Assembly: GCA_020086605.1 (NCBI GenBank)
Contig: JACBWW010000004.1
Span: forward strand, 16,171,146-16,235,145
Reading direction: 5' to 3'
From: Lanius collurio
Taxonomy: Eukaryota; Chordata; Aves; Passeriformes; Laniidae
DNA: 64,000 nt
The notes beneath the pieces are model-generated. The model was not told where the DNA came from. It saw only the letters and a program-made list of their open reading frames with translations, and did not search any database. Below are positions 1 through 14,467 of this stretch, piece by piece (the stretch's first letter is position 1; every line of letters starts with the position of its first letter). Position numbers and translations under genes: made by a program.

Positions 1-966
1 GAGGACCTCTTTTTCACCTTGTGTGCCCCTTATCCATCAAGCACCTCTCACCTCGACCAGTTAAGAGTATTGATGAATACCATCTCTTTGCAAGTTCATC
101 AACAGTATCACACAAATAACATTAATGGGGTTGAGCAACCCTAATGAGAAGCCCATCAGCAGCTGCCTTAAAACAGAGCATGGAGTGTTTAGCCAAAATT
201 ATCTTAAGTGCTCATGGACTACTTCTTGTCACTGCTCCATACAGAGAATCTCATTCCTTGATGATTCACTTTTTACACTTCTGTGCATAGGTCATTTCAA
301 ACAGACTCCAAAAGAGGAACTGTGATGTACTGAATAAATTGTGCAAAATTTCTGAATTGCTCTGACAGGTGCACTAAGGGGGCTTCAGCTTCCCCAGAAA
401 TGTGTTCACATATGCATGTGTATACATACTTGCAAGAAAAAAATGTAAGTTTAAACATCAGGCACACTAATTTAAGAAAAAACATGATGTAGTAAGTTTG
501 TTGCATAACTCAACACAAACAAGGGTAGTTTATTAAAAGAGAATTCTATTCCTGTCTTGAACTGGAATCTACAGCAGAGGATAAAAAAAGTCACAGTAAC
601 TGAAAACTCCAAACCCTAATAAAACCTTTGGCTGACTGAGCATGAAAGAAATCTTTTCTTATCATGTTCCAAAACATGCAAAGACAAGGCACATAAAAAT
701 ACACCTGTGCTGTCACCTCTTCCTCTGCTATGCATTGTATGGAAGTGATTGCCCTCAAGAGTGCAATTTAATTCTGCTCATTTCATAATTAGCACAGTTG
801 CTATTACAGCAAGGCAAATTTTCCCTGCAAGAACTCATAAAACCTGTAGTCCAGAAGTTTATCTGGGTTCTTAAACTGGCAACTGCACTTACAGAGAAAA
901 AAAGGAGAGAAACCACTTAGGACAGAATGATTGGTGAACCGACAGCGGTCAGCAGACAGACATGAG

Positions 967-1024
967 CAAAAAAGAGAAGAAGAGAGATAGAAAAAAAGGA
1001 AGTAGAGAGGTGAAAGAAAGAACA
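967..1024 (+). repeat. Polypurine tract
   Basis: About 58 nt of A and G, interrupted by a few T: AAAAAAGAGAAGAAGAGAGA and similar. On the transcribed-RNA side it is a polypyrimidine stretch. Confidence 0.8.
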
Positions 1025-4000
1025 AAAGTGCATTTTTATTACAATATTACAAGCCCTCTGATTGCTCTAATTACACCTAAAGGGAAACAAAACTTGCCTG
1101 CTAGTAGCAAGTGCATGAATAATTAACAGGAAAGGAAGGAAGGCAGCAAAGCTGCAAAAAGCCCAGACAATCTTAAGCTATGGGCAATTTCTCTGGAAAG
1201 CAGGAAAGCATTTAATTCCTGGTGTATGGTGGTATTTCTTTTCCATTTTCCTCCCTTCCTGTATGTCAACTGAGCTGCTTTTCTTCTCCTCGCCCACCAT
1301 TCTCAGCCTGTGGTAAGCTAACTCATCTTATGATGCTGATACTTCTTACTGTGACTTAGCACTTTAAATGTAAGCTGTCTGATCCTACAGACTATTTGGG
1401 TGAGAGTATCTCCTAAGAAAATCCAAGAGAACACACAGAAAAAGCATGCCTTTTTTTGGAAAGATCAACAGTTCAGTAGTAATAGCCCCTAAGACATACA
1501 GGAAAATCTGAGGCTTCAGTAGCCACTAAAAACATACTTAGATTCCTTAAATGTAGTGGTGGTCCCTCTCACAGCTCTTCTAAACAAAAATAGTTTGGGC
1601 CCCAATGTCTTAACCCACCTCCAATCTTCTTAGTGATTTATACAAGCAGATACCATAAGGAATTGAAGAAATATGATGGTGTTCTTTTAGTTTTCTCCCT
1701 AAATTATCCTTTAATTTCGAAAAAGTAACCTTCAGGATTTTTTCTTCAGCATATAGAGTGGAACTGAACTGTTAGGCATCAGAACTTATTGTAAAACTAC
1801 AAATCCACCTAACTAACCAATCCCATAGGAAAGAGTCCAAAATAGTTTGATCTTGTACAGTAGCATACACAGTAGACAGGTGGGTCGGTGGGGCATCTCT
1901 GGAATTAAAAGAAAGTAATTAACCAAACGGGATCGAATAAATATCTTCGATAAAGCTTTTAACAAAAATAAACAAACAAAAATTAAACATTTCTGGAAAT
2001 ATTAGTAGAACATTATAAAGGAACTAGAAGGGATAAGGGGTGGGTAAACATGTTATTAATGACTACAGAGAGAACCTTCATCTATTTTTCTGAAATATCA
2101 AAAAACGAAAAGAATAATCAACTCCAACAGAAATTTATTAATAGGACTTAACAAAGGTTGCATCTTTCCATCCTGAAGCAATGTCTTTGCTGATCCATAG
2201 GAATGAAAACATTTGCTTGCAATTAATCAAGGAAACACAAAAGAAATCTTGACTTTATTTTCTAGCATTCTAGAACAATGCTGCTATCAGTCACTTCATG
2301 TCTGCAGTGGGCTAAGTGCTAAATAAAGCTATTTTCAAATTATGGATATTTACCAAAATAAACAAATGCATTTATTACACAGCAGGCAAGGAGAAGGAAA
2401 AGAACAAGAAGAAGCAAAATAAAGACTGAGAAAGAGAGGTCCTTACATCTATTTATTTATTTAATATCTGGAAGTAAAAGCTTTTTGGAGTGCAGAAATC
2501 CAATTGCTACATGCACCATGATGGATTAGCTCTGGTAAGATGAAATAAATAGCCATTCATCTTACTGCTCACATCAGCACTGGGTGTACCATGTACAGAA
2601 CTAAAATGAAAAGCCCACAGACAACCCTAACCTGGGGACACATGCAGTAGGAACATTTGCAAAACAGCTTTGGTACCAGAGCTAGCTCTGAATGCGCTTT
2701 TGGAGTCTCAAACTAGTCATATTTGAATCAGTCATTCTGTAATTCTCCTGTCTCTCTATGGATAGCCACACAGAGAAAAGCATGTACAAAGTCATCCATT
2801 CTGGAACTCCTTGAGGGCTTTCTCTCCACTCAAAGCATCTCAGGAGGTGTGCCCTTCAAAGACCTTTTGTCTACTGCTGTAATATAATTTCCACACTACC
2901 ATCACCAAATGCTGTGGCAGCATTTTTTTCTCCTCACTTTTCAAGTCTCTTCTAAATACAAAGATTGAAATAAATTCCTTGAAACATCAAATTAAAGTAT
3001 CTAAGTCTCCTCTTATATGCATTTTATGCTAACTTAGTCTTACTGATCAGAGATATACTACCCCAAGGAAAAACAAAATTTCTGCATTTATGGCAAGAGA
3101 ATTAAGAGAAAAAAACTAGTCTTGCTGGAATCTGAACTTATGGTTTCCATTTTGAGATGGAGAACCATAAGTAATGGTCCTCCAGTACACCACTTTCATC
3201 TTCACATGGAGCAGAAAAGGCTTGAGAAAGCCCTGATCTTCATCATCTTATGCCAGGACCTTTAAAAAAAATTTGAGGACATCATCACTAGCAATGAAGT
3301 AGGTGCACAAAAATAGGGATTCAGTGGACAGAAAGTTGAGAGAATGGATTCTGAGCAACTCAGGTATGGCAACAAATTTTCTCTCTGGCACAGTCAGAAG
3401 TGACTTGCTATTCACCAAGCCAGATACTCACTCTCATTTACTGACTCCTGAGACATGCAGCAAACACCCCATTCCTACTTTCTTTTCCAACAGATGTAAT
3501 CAAACACCTTCAGGACAAAATTGTTTTGTTATTTGGTTTCTTCTGTGTTTGTATTTTTTTTCCAAAGCACCTTGTCCTCTATCTCACACTGGTTTTTATT
3601 GCTTAGGTGAAACAAACTTAATGACTTTTCAGCAGTACAGTAATTACAGTCCTGGTGGAGTCTGTAGAGGCAGGAGGTCACTAACACCTGAGCAAATCTG
3701 ATTCCAAACAGCATATCTCCATTCACCTGAAACAGATGAGAACTGCAGTTGCCTCAGGGTATTCATTCTGCATTGCCTTGCCTGAGTGGAAGCATATGTT
3801 TCTCTTCCTCAACAGTGTTTGTTTGTCAGAAATTTCTCTTTGCTAAATCCCCTGGTCTACAGCACCAATGGTACAGCTGCAGTTGTTCCATCCTCCTCTC
3901 CTCTGCCCTGTGAGAGGAGGAACAAAAGGAGTTCAGATAATAAGGTCAAGGGCTGTGGAAAGACTGAAGGACTTCAGAGAGAAAACTGTCCTCCCCCTAA

Positions 4001-5884
4001 GGCTACAGAAGTGTTACAAAGCCACATTAGGAAGCGGTAAAACAGACCCTCTTTAGATGCAGAGCAATCAGAGAAAGGAGAGAGCTCTGCCTACAAAGAA
4101 AATTGGAAATGAGAAGTAGCAACAGAGAAGGTCCCACAAAAGTTGTGCACTTGAAAAGACAAGTCTGTTTTCTGCCTTTCAGCTCCAGACCCTGGAAAAG
4201 ATGATGGGACCCTAGAGCCCACAGGTACTTCAGTAGCCCTCTACAGGAAGAGGAGCACCAGTCCACACACACACACCCCACGGGTCCAGTCTCCAAACAA
4301 TAAAAAATCCAACCACCCCAAAGTGATGAAATACTGAATATTTCCTAATGTACAGTATCCTCACATCCTTCTGTTATCCCTCCTGCTCTGAATAGACAAT
4401 TTTTAATCAGAGTGGCACGCATGGTTAGTTGTGAGTAAGTTACAGATGGTTACTCATATGTGAACCTTGACTTAGGAGAGACAGTTCCTGATAAGTTTGA
4501 TTAATATTATTTTAACCCACAGATATAAAGTTAGTTGCTCAGACAGTTTTGTAGTACATCAGCTTCAGTTCACATATTCACCTAGCCTAATTCTATTAGT
4601 GCATTTCATCATTGAAAGAGAGCTCCCATTAAACAAACTCCATGAACTCTTCCACAAACGTTTAACAAACTGAACAAGCTTCCTCACACTCACAGTCCTA
4701 AAGATCTGTGTACAAAAAGCTCCAGCAGATTAATTTCTAAAACTCACCAGCCTTACAACTGAGCATGTGCCCAGCTGTTGCATCCTTGTTAAATGCTCTG
4801 ATCACCTGAGCTTCTGCCCAACAGTAGCTTTGGGCTCCTCCTAGGAGCCAGGATCTGCTGAACAAATATTAGTGAAGCTCCTGGGAAGGAAATAATTAAA
4901 AATGCCAAATCATCCTAATCCAGACTTTATGAGTCTGTTCTTGGCCTTTCTCTTTGGCTCAGATGTTCTCTTCAAAGGGAGACATCTGAAGAGAATCCAA
5001 TGGCTGTCCACTCCTTCATGTGACAATAAGCCTGTCATTCAACCAGTAGCTTTCAGTGACTATCCAACATTTTCTGAAACTCAAAGAGCTTTGTGCACCA
5101 CCCCATACTTGTCTCATTTCAACCCAGAGGTGGTTACATTGCCTGAGCGCAGCTCATTAATTGCTTTAGGCCCTCTTCCAGTAAAGGTGCTGGGAAAATG
5201 AGAGCTATTATTAGCATATACAGAACCAGTGTCCAGCAGCCAGAACTGGACAGCACTGGTTAGCATTAAACTAGCATTTCTGACTATCAAGGTCCTTCTT
5301 CTACCACACTGTAGCACCACATCTGTTGTAACACAGGAGCAACATATCAAGCCATCATGTTGCCATCAAAAATTCAGTGTGATGACCAAAGAGCTCACTG
5401 ATTTTTCCAGGACCTAGAGCACACCCAGGAGCAACAGTAAAGACACACAGAGCTGCCTCATTAAGAAGAAGGATGAGAAGTATCAATGTGCCAGACAGCT
5501 GCTAGCAAGCACAAATTGAAGGGTGACTAGATTGTGCCAACTGTCTCCAAAGTAGCTGCTTAGGGTAGGACACAACATTCTGATGATGGCAGCTGGGAGT
5601 GGAAAGTATGGCCCAGCAGCCTGACAAGTTAATGCCTTTTGCATAAATGCCTCCAAGTATGCAGTTCAATCTACTGAACAAATAAACAATAATCCATAAG
5701 AGAAATAGAGAAGTCTTCAGATCCAAAGGACATGAGGAGGCTACAGTAACTTGCTGTTCACAGTATTTCTCTGCCAGAAGTTCCATAAAACCATCTGTGC
5801 AGAAAAGCTGTTTATGTTCCATCATGTAGCTTTTCTTTAGATTGGATTTCCAATTCATGACTAGTAAAGCCCATTTTTAAGATG

Positions 5885-6045
5885 TGGAACACTTATTTAG
5901 CACCACATAACCCTATGAGCTGTCAGGGGCCATGATATTCCTTTCCCAGACAAAGGACTTGACAAAGAGTTTATAAAAGCATTATCCCCATATTACAGCT
6001 ATGCAAATTAGAGATCAGATTACTGGCCCAATATTCAGGGGAGCT
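5885..6045 (+). mobile_element. MIR-like (CORE/tRNA-type) SINE relic
   Basis: The motif CATTATCCCCATATTACAGC, followed by a diverged 'gaggcaaactg' region and TACTGGCCCAATATTCAGG, parallels the MIR consensus 'attatccccattttacagatg ... cttgcccaaggtca'. ATAACCCTATGAGC precedes it, as in MIR. Highly diverged. Confidence 0.45.
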
Positions 6046-7769
6046 GGAAAGGTATATTGTTCCAGAGTTATAGATAGGACATTGAAATCTAAACTGTAGG
6101 GGGGAAAAAGTCCCTCCAACAAGAACATGCAGAACTTTTATTGTCCTTTTTCATCCAGTGATTTCCAACAGAGTCATGAGAAGAAAAAAGAGATGCCATT
6201 TTATATGATGGATAACAGAAAGAAAAAAAAAAGAGAGCGAAAGTGAACTGGTATTCCTTGGTCATGTAAAGAGTAAATGGGAATGCTAATAATAAGCGAT
6301 ATGTTCCCAAAATGTGTCTCAGGCTCTGAATGGATCATGATGCCTTGGTTTGACCTAAATGCTGGAATTAGTTGGGTTTTTTTTTTTTTCACATCAAATC
6401 AAAATCAGAATATGGGTTCTTCTTGGTTTTGTTTTCTCTTTTTTTTTAATTGTGGAAGTTGACAAGACTTCAATTGTTGCTTTTAAAAACAAAATGACTG
6501 CTCAGTGATATGTGGTAAGCCAGAGTGGCAGCATTTGAAGTCCATGGTTCATTCATATTCTGTGACAGATGAGGAACATATAGTTATGATTTGTGACAAT
6601 CCCTGAAAGAATTTATCATTTTTAAAGGAACAAGTACTCTCTAACCCAAACAAATGGGGACCATATAACACATCTATTTCACTCAAAACTGTTAACTTCA
6701 ACACAGTACTGTTGTCCAGTTCCATAACAAAGAACTGAAAACAACAAAGTAAAAGTGCTGGCCACTGAAGAGATGATTCTTCATCTCTGATTACTCCCTA
6801 GAATACATCATCTCAAAAGCAGACCCATAGACTTCCAGGTGCCTCCAGGCTCCTGGAAGCATTCAGAATTTCATTTCAACTCTGAAACACATCCAAGAAA
6901 GACATGAAAATAAAGCAGGGACAGAGGGAAGTAAAATTCAGACAAAATCAGCCTTTCAAGTTTCCAGGTTAATCTACATGCACATTAGTCATAGTTTGTG
7001 TGCCAGGACATAATGAAACTAGTATCTAAATAAATTGACAGAAACAAAGACAACATAATGCTGGTGTATCTAATGAAAATTCTTCTCTGTTATAAACAGA
7101 AAATAAAGGTGTGGAGAAGACACTGCTCTGTAAAACTACCAGTGAAATGCTTTCTCTGCATATAGAGAGCTTTAAAGTTCCATAAAATTCAAGTGGGTGC
7201 AACTTGCCTTCAGACTTGGGGCAGCCTCATTCAGAGGACACATTGCATGCCCTCCAAATATAATCTCACTTATTCTGCCTCATTGTCACTACCCCTGAGT
7301 CTTAAATATAGGTTGAAGGAAGCAGCTGCCTTCTACTACCTGAAAAATGAAAAATTGGCTTTTGGCAAACCCGACCACTTCATGTAACCTATAGGGATCA
7401 TCAAATCTATTCCATCTTCTGTGGTGCCTTTGGTGAGGAAACAAAATCCACATATGATTTGCTCAGTTTGACTGTTTCAGATTTTATTCCTTGAAGTCCC
7501 TTAAAGACATCTGTATAGAAGGAAAAAGAGGACTGCTGTAGCTAGGATTTGGAGTTGCTTACACTATAAATCTGGTAGCCTCACATTTTTTGTTTGATGC
7601 TAGGCAGGCAACAGGAACAAGGACGACCAGTGGAGAAGTCAATGAAACCTGCACTACTGCAAAATTACTCTGGACCTGCAATGAATGCAGTGGATGTTAC
7701 AGCCTCTCTATTGCTTCCCCATTATCAGTTGGTAACAAGATTCCAAATTCATCCCTAACCACAGTGCTT

Positions 7770-8000
7770 AGGGTGGCTAATACTTTCAGCAACCTATTTC
7801 TCCAGGTCATGATAATGTCTTTGAATTGCAGCCCTGACATTTGGCATACCAACTGATTCCACTATCTAGCTTTACCTGCAAATGTAAAGAGAGGAATTAT
7901 TCTATCCTATCACCTCACCCATTAGTGAAGGCATTAAGCAATATCAGCTCCAGCACTGACCCCTTGGGAACACCACTGTCCTGTGCTAAAACACAGGAAT
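7770..8000 (-). mobile_element. Probable CR1 ORF2 remnant, antisense
   Basis: The run AGCTCCAGCACTGACCCCTT followed by GGGAACACCACTGTCC, and the text before it, resembles the antisense of CR1 reverse-transcriptase sequence common in bird genomes. The orientation appears opposite to the CR1 end at 8041-8100, so these are probably separate or nested insertions. The identification is from memory and the limits are approximate. Confidence 0.45.
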
Positions 8001-8040
8001 TTTGTTTCACCTTACTGAAGAAACAGCTCTTCATGTAGAA

Positions 8041-8100
8041 AACGAGAGGGGTGAAAATAGATGATCTATAAGGTCTCTTCCAACCCAAACTGTTGTAAGA
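8041..8100 (+). mobile_element. CR1 LINE 3' end
   Basis: GATGATCTATAAGGTCTCTTCCAACCCAAAC at 8062-8092 follows the 3' end consensus of chicken-repeat-1 elements, sense on the + strand. The ATTCTATG terminal repeats are not preserved. Confidence 0.7.
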
Positions 8101-10163
8101 ACCACCAGCACTGTGACGAAGAGATAATAAACTGATTGGCTGACAAATCGGAACTCATCACACCTTTGCAGGAAAAGAAACAGCACAGATCAGATCCACT
8201 TCATAAGTTTATTAGTTATCAGACACCAATGTCTGTTGTCTGTGGCCACATACTCCTAAAAAACTAATAAAGATTTTTCCAAAGAAGCAATGAGGAAATC
8301 TGGACTCTGACATGAGCCATTATTTACAGAGTTAATATAAAGGCCCTACATTATTTATTCCAAGATCTTCAACAGAAGTACCACTTTCTCAACCAACATG
8401 AACAGTTTTTGCTTGAAGTGAACACTTGCCATCAAAATATCCTTATTATTCTGAATACATGCTTTGTGTTATTTCTACATTTTTCAAAGGATATTAAAAA
8501 GTAGTTGAAAACAAAGCAATCAAGTGTCCCTGTGAGGTAGATTTGTCCTGTTAGTTGCAATTGATAAAGTGCAGCCACTTCCAGGGTTAAAAAAAAATAA
8601 CTTTAATTACAGTATTCACACACAAAAAAACCCTGATATTAGATAAAACTGTCCATTCAATCCAGAGGCTTATTAGAAAACTCTGATATTTGTATTTAAT
8701 TAAAGCAGTTTATAGTCAGATGATGAATCTTCCCACTAACTAATTTTGAACAAATAAGGAAAACAACTAGTTGCAGGATCATCTGGGCAATTACTGCTCT
8801 GCCTGTGGATTCTTCATACTGGGAAAGAAATGGAAAAATTTCATCAAGAGTGAGTCTTCAAGTTATAGTTCAGAAAATGAACATGCAGTATCTTTAAAAG
8901 AAAAGACAGTATATCTCCTCTGACTTCTGTACTTGGGACAGTGACAGAGCTGTAGAAAATGGAGTCTCAGAGCCAAGTCTTAGTTCAGAATATTCTCTGT
9001 GTTAATAAAGTATATGCTGGACCAGCAATTTTGGCAATTTGTGATGCATTTCTTGTGTATTTACTGTTCATGTATCGCAAGTGCTGTGGCTTAATTTTGT
9101 TATCTTTCTGCTCTGAGAAAATTTGAAGCCATAAAACATGATTGATTGACATTTTGTCTTCATGCCATAACACTGTGCCACAGAGCCATGCCACCTGTCA
9201 CCACTGCTGGCTGCAGGAGACTGAGCCCTGCACTAATATTTCCCTCGCTTATCCATGGCTCACTGGTCAAAGCCTTCTGCATTTCCAGTTCCCCTAGGGA
9301 TAATCTCCCCTATAATTGTACTGATGGGAAATAACAGATTAGGAGGGAGACCACATGATTTTCAGTGTGAGCTCTAGCAAGTTCTTGCTGGATTGTTCTC
9401 AAATCTGCATGCTCTAGGCTTTCCTGGCAGTGTCCTACAAGTCATCTCAACATTCACATTGCAGGAGATGCCTGCAATTTAAGGCTGCTGAGGAGTCAAC
9501 TGAACCAGAAAAGAATAGTGGTCCCCATCCTGTCACTCACAGGAAGAAGTAGATAGGAAAGCTATGTGAAGGAAAAGTCTGATGTAACAACCAGATTTGT
9601 CTCAAAAGAAAAAGTTTAAAATTATTTGTCAGCTATCAATGCTTTGTAAAACTATGTCCTTGCCTAAAACATTGGATGCAGCAACAAAGAAATATCACTG
9701 GAAGAAAGAATGTGTCATCTGTACCTTGATGAAAAGAGAGAGGGACTGATCCTGGGTTTCTGGCCCAATACATGGCAAGCAGACTTGGTGAAGTGTCACT
9801 TTCTGTTCCCCACCTCAGCTCCCCTGACTATAATTATGAGTCCGAACAGTTAACAATTTTCCAGCAGCACTGGAAATTTATACACGCATAAAAGAAAGCT
9901 CCTCAAGTTGCAGCTGGAGAAGAACCATTCACAGCTTTAATGCTGGTGCCTTGCAGAGCACTGACTCGACACCCAAGGACGGCCATAGCCCACAACTCTG
10001 CTATAAAGGTACAGAAACGTTCTCTCAACATAGAAGGTAGTGACATGAGCTAGCATGGAACAGCTTACTTTCTTTAAAGCCCTAAAGTGATCAAAAGATC
10101 TGATGGGCACCACAGAGCATCAAAAAGGAGTGAGAGCCTTTGGGAGCAGCTGGGTGCCAGCCA

Positions 10164-10186
10164 CTCTGCAGGCACAGCCTGCAGAG
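10164..10186. repeat. 10-bp GC-rich hairpin with 3-nt loop
   Basis: CTCTGCAGGC and GCCTGCAGAG around ACA, within a GC-richer patch at about 10140-10270 that has no recognised gene or transposon. Confidence 0.8.
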
Positions 10187-13100
10187 CCAGCAGGTTGCCC
10201 TTCTGCACAGCCTCCATTCTCAGCCCCTCTCTGTCAGACGCCTCACAGCTGGGGGGGAAATGCTGGCTCAGATTCACAGGGGACACAATGACAACACTGA
10301 AAAGAAAACAAGGTATTCTGCTTCAGCAAAATGTAATTAAACAATCCTCATGCCAGCCACTTTTTCTCAAGCTCTGCATCCATTGTACAAACAAAAATCA
10401 AGAAAGAAAAAAAAGCACCACAGATTCTTAACACCATATTAAGTTTTATGTCCATTAAATTTTACCTGCAGAAAATAAAACAATTTTTCTGTTTTCTGTC
10501 TTTTCATAATGCATTTTTATGCCTCTAGTTGTCTGCCTGGTTAGACTCTAGGGGCTGTAAAAAGTATTCTGTACACCATTACCTGAATAAACACCCTATA
10601 AACTACAACTGATATTTATCAGCCTCATGGCAATTCCACTGTGTAGAAACAGTACGAGACTGTATTTAGATTGATAAGATATGGCTAAAAGATTAGCATA
10701 CAAAGATGTCTAAAAAAATCCATGTCTGCTATTCGAGACAAAATACATACACACGTTACTTTAATTAACTTTCCCTGCATTTGGAATTCCACCAGGATAC
10801 AAAGCTAGCTGGATCACTAAATGCAATCATATTTTCAGCCCAGCCTGATATTTCACCAGAACCATTCAAATCAATTTACCCAACAGAGGCATTTTTCCCT
10901 GGCCTGTCACTATGGCCTGCATAGAGCCTCCTGCACTTCTTTATCTTCTGGCAGGGCCATCATAAGCAAGCGACACAGAGGGTGATGTATGGAAACTCAA
11001 GTAAGTTATAAATCCTCCATCCCTTCATCAGCCATCAGCCTAAGTGAATTTACTCCAGTCAGCACTGGCAAAGACTCTCTCAGGAACATGCCAGCTCTAA
11101 GATGACACGTTCTTCAAGGAAAACTCCTCATTGCTTTTGGGAAAAGAAGGTATTGCAACAGGAAGGAATGGCAAAAGGCTGCATCCCTGACAGGTAGTGA
11201 TATGCCTAAGTATCAGCAAGTCTCTTCCATGTATTCAGATGCTTCTGAAATGTTTAGAAATGCAAACTAACAATCTATCTCATAAAAAAAATCTAAGAGC
11301 ACGGTTATTCCACCAAACTTTGCTTTAAGGTACTACTCTTAAAGTAGTAATAATAATGATATCAAACCAAAATTAAAAAAAAAAACAACCCAAAATACCC
11401 AGCATCCAAACCCAAAAGAGTGAGCAGTCACCTGTAGTTCAGGGAAAAGAGAAAAAAGACTGAGTTATTTTAAAAACCAAGCAGGCCAGTGAAAATACTC
11501 TCCTTTTTCATAACGGCTGCCTGGGGTTTCTTGCAATGTCTTTTTGAATGCCCTTGAGGATGCCAAAGATACCCATTTCCCTGTCACATAGCCAAAAGCA
11601 TGGTAATTGAAGAGTTGAGTAGCCATTTAGGTGGCTAATGCAAGAATCCCTGACTGACAGGGTACACAGGTAGCCAGATGGGCCAGACTAGTAGGGTCAT
11701 CTTCGCCCAAAGCACTTGAAATGGCAGCATCCAACACTGCAGGTACATACGGACTCCTCCCCACTGGAACTGCAGGCCTCGCCACTGCACTTCTTTGTTT
11801 GATTAGCAGACATCACAACTGCAAAGCTTCTGGGCCTCCACTGCTTCTCCCTTTCTTTTCAGTGGTATGGACACCAACTCTACAGCATGATTCTCCATTC
11901 AAGGGGCCCAGACTAAGGAGCTTCATCAAGGCACGTCAGTCTCTGGATGCAAATGGCTACATAGCTACAACTTCTGTCTATACAGAGAAATGCAGAACAG
12001 ACACAGAGACAGCTTACACCATAGCCCTTGGCCCTTTCCCTAGCAGAGGATATATGCTGCTCAGCTGATAACCAGTTTGATTGCATGGAAACACAGATTT
12101 GATATTCTGAATATCCTGTTATCCACTTCATTTGTGATTTCTAAGTCACAAATTATCCAAAAGATCTTTATAGGCTAGTATAAAGAAAACGTTCAAACAC
12201 TTTCCCAACAAAACCAAAATTAAGATTACAGCAATAAATCCCAGGATCAATGATTAGATGTACATTGGCTCTATTTTGAAATATCTGGTCCAAGTTTTCT
12301 TAGCCTGACATACTGAGGAGAGCAGAGGTATGAGTGCTTTCCACCCACCAGCATTTCCTTTATTTCAAGGCACACAAGACTTCGGAGCAGTTATGATAGG
12401 GAGGTGGTTGAGTTTTGACACAACAGCCAGCCAGTCGGTTTCAGCCTAGGCACTCAGGCTATAAACTTTACCAACGATTTCCCAGTGATCAGCCTCACGA
12501 AAACAGCTTTCCAGAGGTTTTCCACATAAAACTGTAGTTCAAAGCACAAACATCAGCATAAAAGAATATAACAATCATCTGTATTCATTTAAAGGCAAAG
12601 TTTTAGTCATTTAAGGCCTAATTTCAGTTTGGACAAAAGTTTAGGTCAATGTTTATGATCTAAGACCTTTTCTTCTAACAAGTTCAGCTACAAAGCTTTC
12701 AAACAGAAATCGTTCAGTCCACTCTGCCCTGGCATCCAGCTCCCTCTTCTGTACCCACTCCCAGAAGTGCACATGCAGGCACACTCATACACTCACCCCA
12801 GTCATTTCATACCATCTTAAAAGCAGCAGTCTTTTCTTTCCCATGCACACATCTCATTATCCATCCTTAGTACACATCTTGAGTAATGCAATTTAGTTCA
12901 ATGTCACCAAGAGAAAGACATTCTTCCGGGGCTGTCATTACCATAAACCACAATCTGCTGCCCGTTCATATGTCCTTATCCACCCCTTGTTTTATTTTTA
13001 TAAAGCATAACCAAGTGTTTTGCATGCCAGTATTGCCACTTAGATTCAGAAATCTTTTCCTCTTCCCCCCAAAATCATGCTTTACATTTTGCTTCCCTAT

Positions 13101-14449
13101 GCATCCCTTAATCTTTCACTTCCAGCATCACAGCACAGTTCTGTTGCCCTCTCAGTGCCACTTTATAAAACTACCTCCCTGGCCTGTTGCAAGTCAACTG
13201 ACCTCTTGAGCCCACATGAAGCTCTGGCCAGCAACCTCAGAGGGCCTCATGCCACTGTCAGGTGAAGCAGGACTATCAAGACAGGCCATCAGGGCAATCA
13301 TAGCTGTCCCGTATGAACAAGCCATCTCAAAGTATGATCCTACAGCAGCTCAACAGCTGAAGAGAGTTAAAGATGTGCAAGAAATTTTAACATCTCTACA
13401 GCAGAGATTCTTTTACTACTTGCCTGTGTAGTCCTCCAGCACTAACATAAGTTCAAGTGTCATAACAAATTATAGAGAGGAGTGTGAGTCTTGAAGGGAA
13501 GGACTCTGGAAATTACCAATATTTATATTTTTCTAAACAAAAGGCATAAAAAACCCCAAAAACAAAACCACAAAAAAACCCCAATAAAACCTACTAGAAG
13601 GAACTACAGAGGTTTTTAGCAGTAGATTTAATAAGAGGACAGGTTCAAATCAAGTGTACTCAAATCAGAGCATGTTCTCTGAAGTCATAGTTAAATATTT
13701 GGATGATGAGTACTGCTAGTATATGATTGCACCCTGGGTCTTATTTTTCTTATTTTTCATGAGTAACTTGGGAAGAAGTAGTTGGAAAAGAAGAGCAGGG
13801 GGCCCTTGTCAAAAGAGACATTTCTGGATTTAAAACCAGAAATACCTGGGACTTCAAAATCCTAAAAAGAGAACTTTTATCTACATAGTGATAAAGCTGG
13901 TCAGAAAAGCTAGGAGAATAATCTCATGGAACGCAAGGTAGTTTTTGCCTTATGCATTTAGAGAAAAATATTTTTAGCTTATGAGAAAGAGCTACATCTC
14001 TGTTAGCTAATATATTTATTTGCTTTAATTATGTTACTTCATCAGTTTTAATAAGGTCTCTTGTTCCCCAAGATTCTTATCCCAAACTAATTTCATGAAG
14101 ATTTTACCAAAAATCAGACAACCTCTGAAAAAAAGTGCTGAAAAACAGACTCAAGAAACTACTTCTATTGCTCAGTTAGAGAGCAAGTATATATTCCAAG
14201 CAAACTGTGTTCCTTCCAGGATGTTTTACATGAACCCAAGTGGTCCAGGTGGTGATGGTAACGTACTGAATTGTTCACTGATGAGCCAGCATCACTCCAT
14301 TACTGTATTGGTGTTCTGGACCTTCTTATGTTTGTGTACATTTCTGTCATAATCTGTTCAGATCAGTTCATTGGACTTCCAGGTGAAAGGCTTTAAAACA
14401 TGTCCTAATTATACAACAAAATGTCTCTTTAGCCCTTCAAAACTCTGAC

Positions 14450-14467
14450 AAAAAAAAAAAAAAAAAA
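14450..14467 (+). repeat. Poly-A run (18 A)
   Basis: Uninterrupted A18 with no recognised retroposon upstream. Confidence 0.9.

Noticed and set aside
3303..3701. 132-codon + strand open frame
   Set aside because: No family resemblance and low-complexity F/S-rich composition; the ATG frame appears accidental.
4264..4277. Short CA repeat
   Set aside because: Only about six units; too short to be informative.
10074..10431. Overlapping frames in a GC-richer patch on both strands
   Set aside because: Frames in several registers overlap without one being preferred; more likely a local GC patch or unrecognised repeat.
13643..13655. GGTTCAAATCA, similar to a tRNA B box
   Set aside because: No matching A box, no cloverleaf and no terminator; a chance match.
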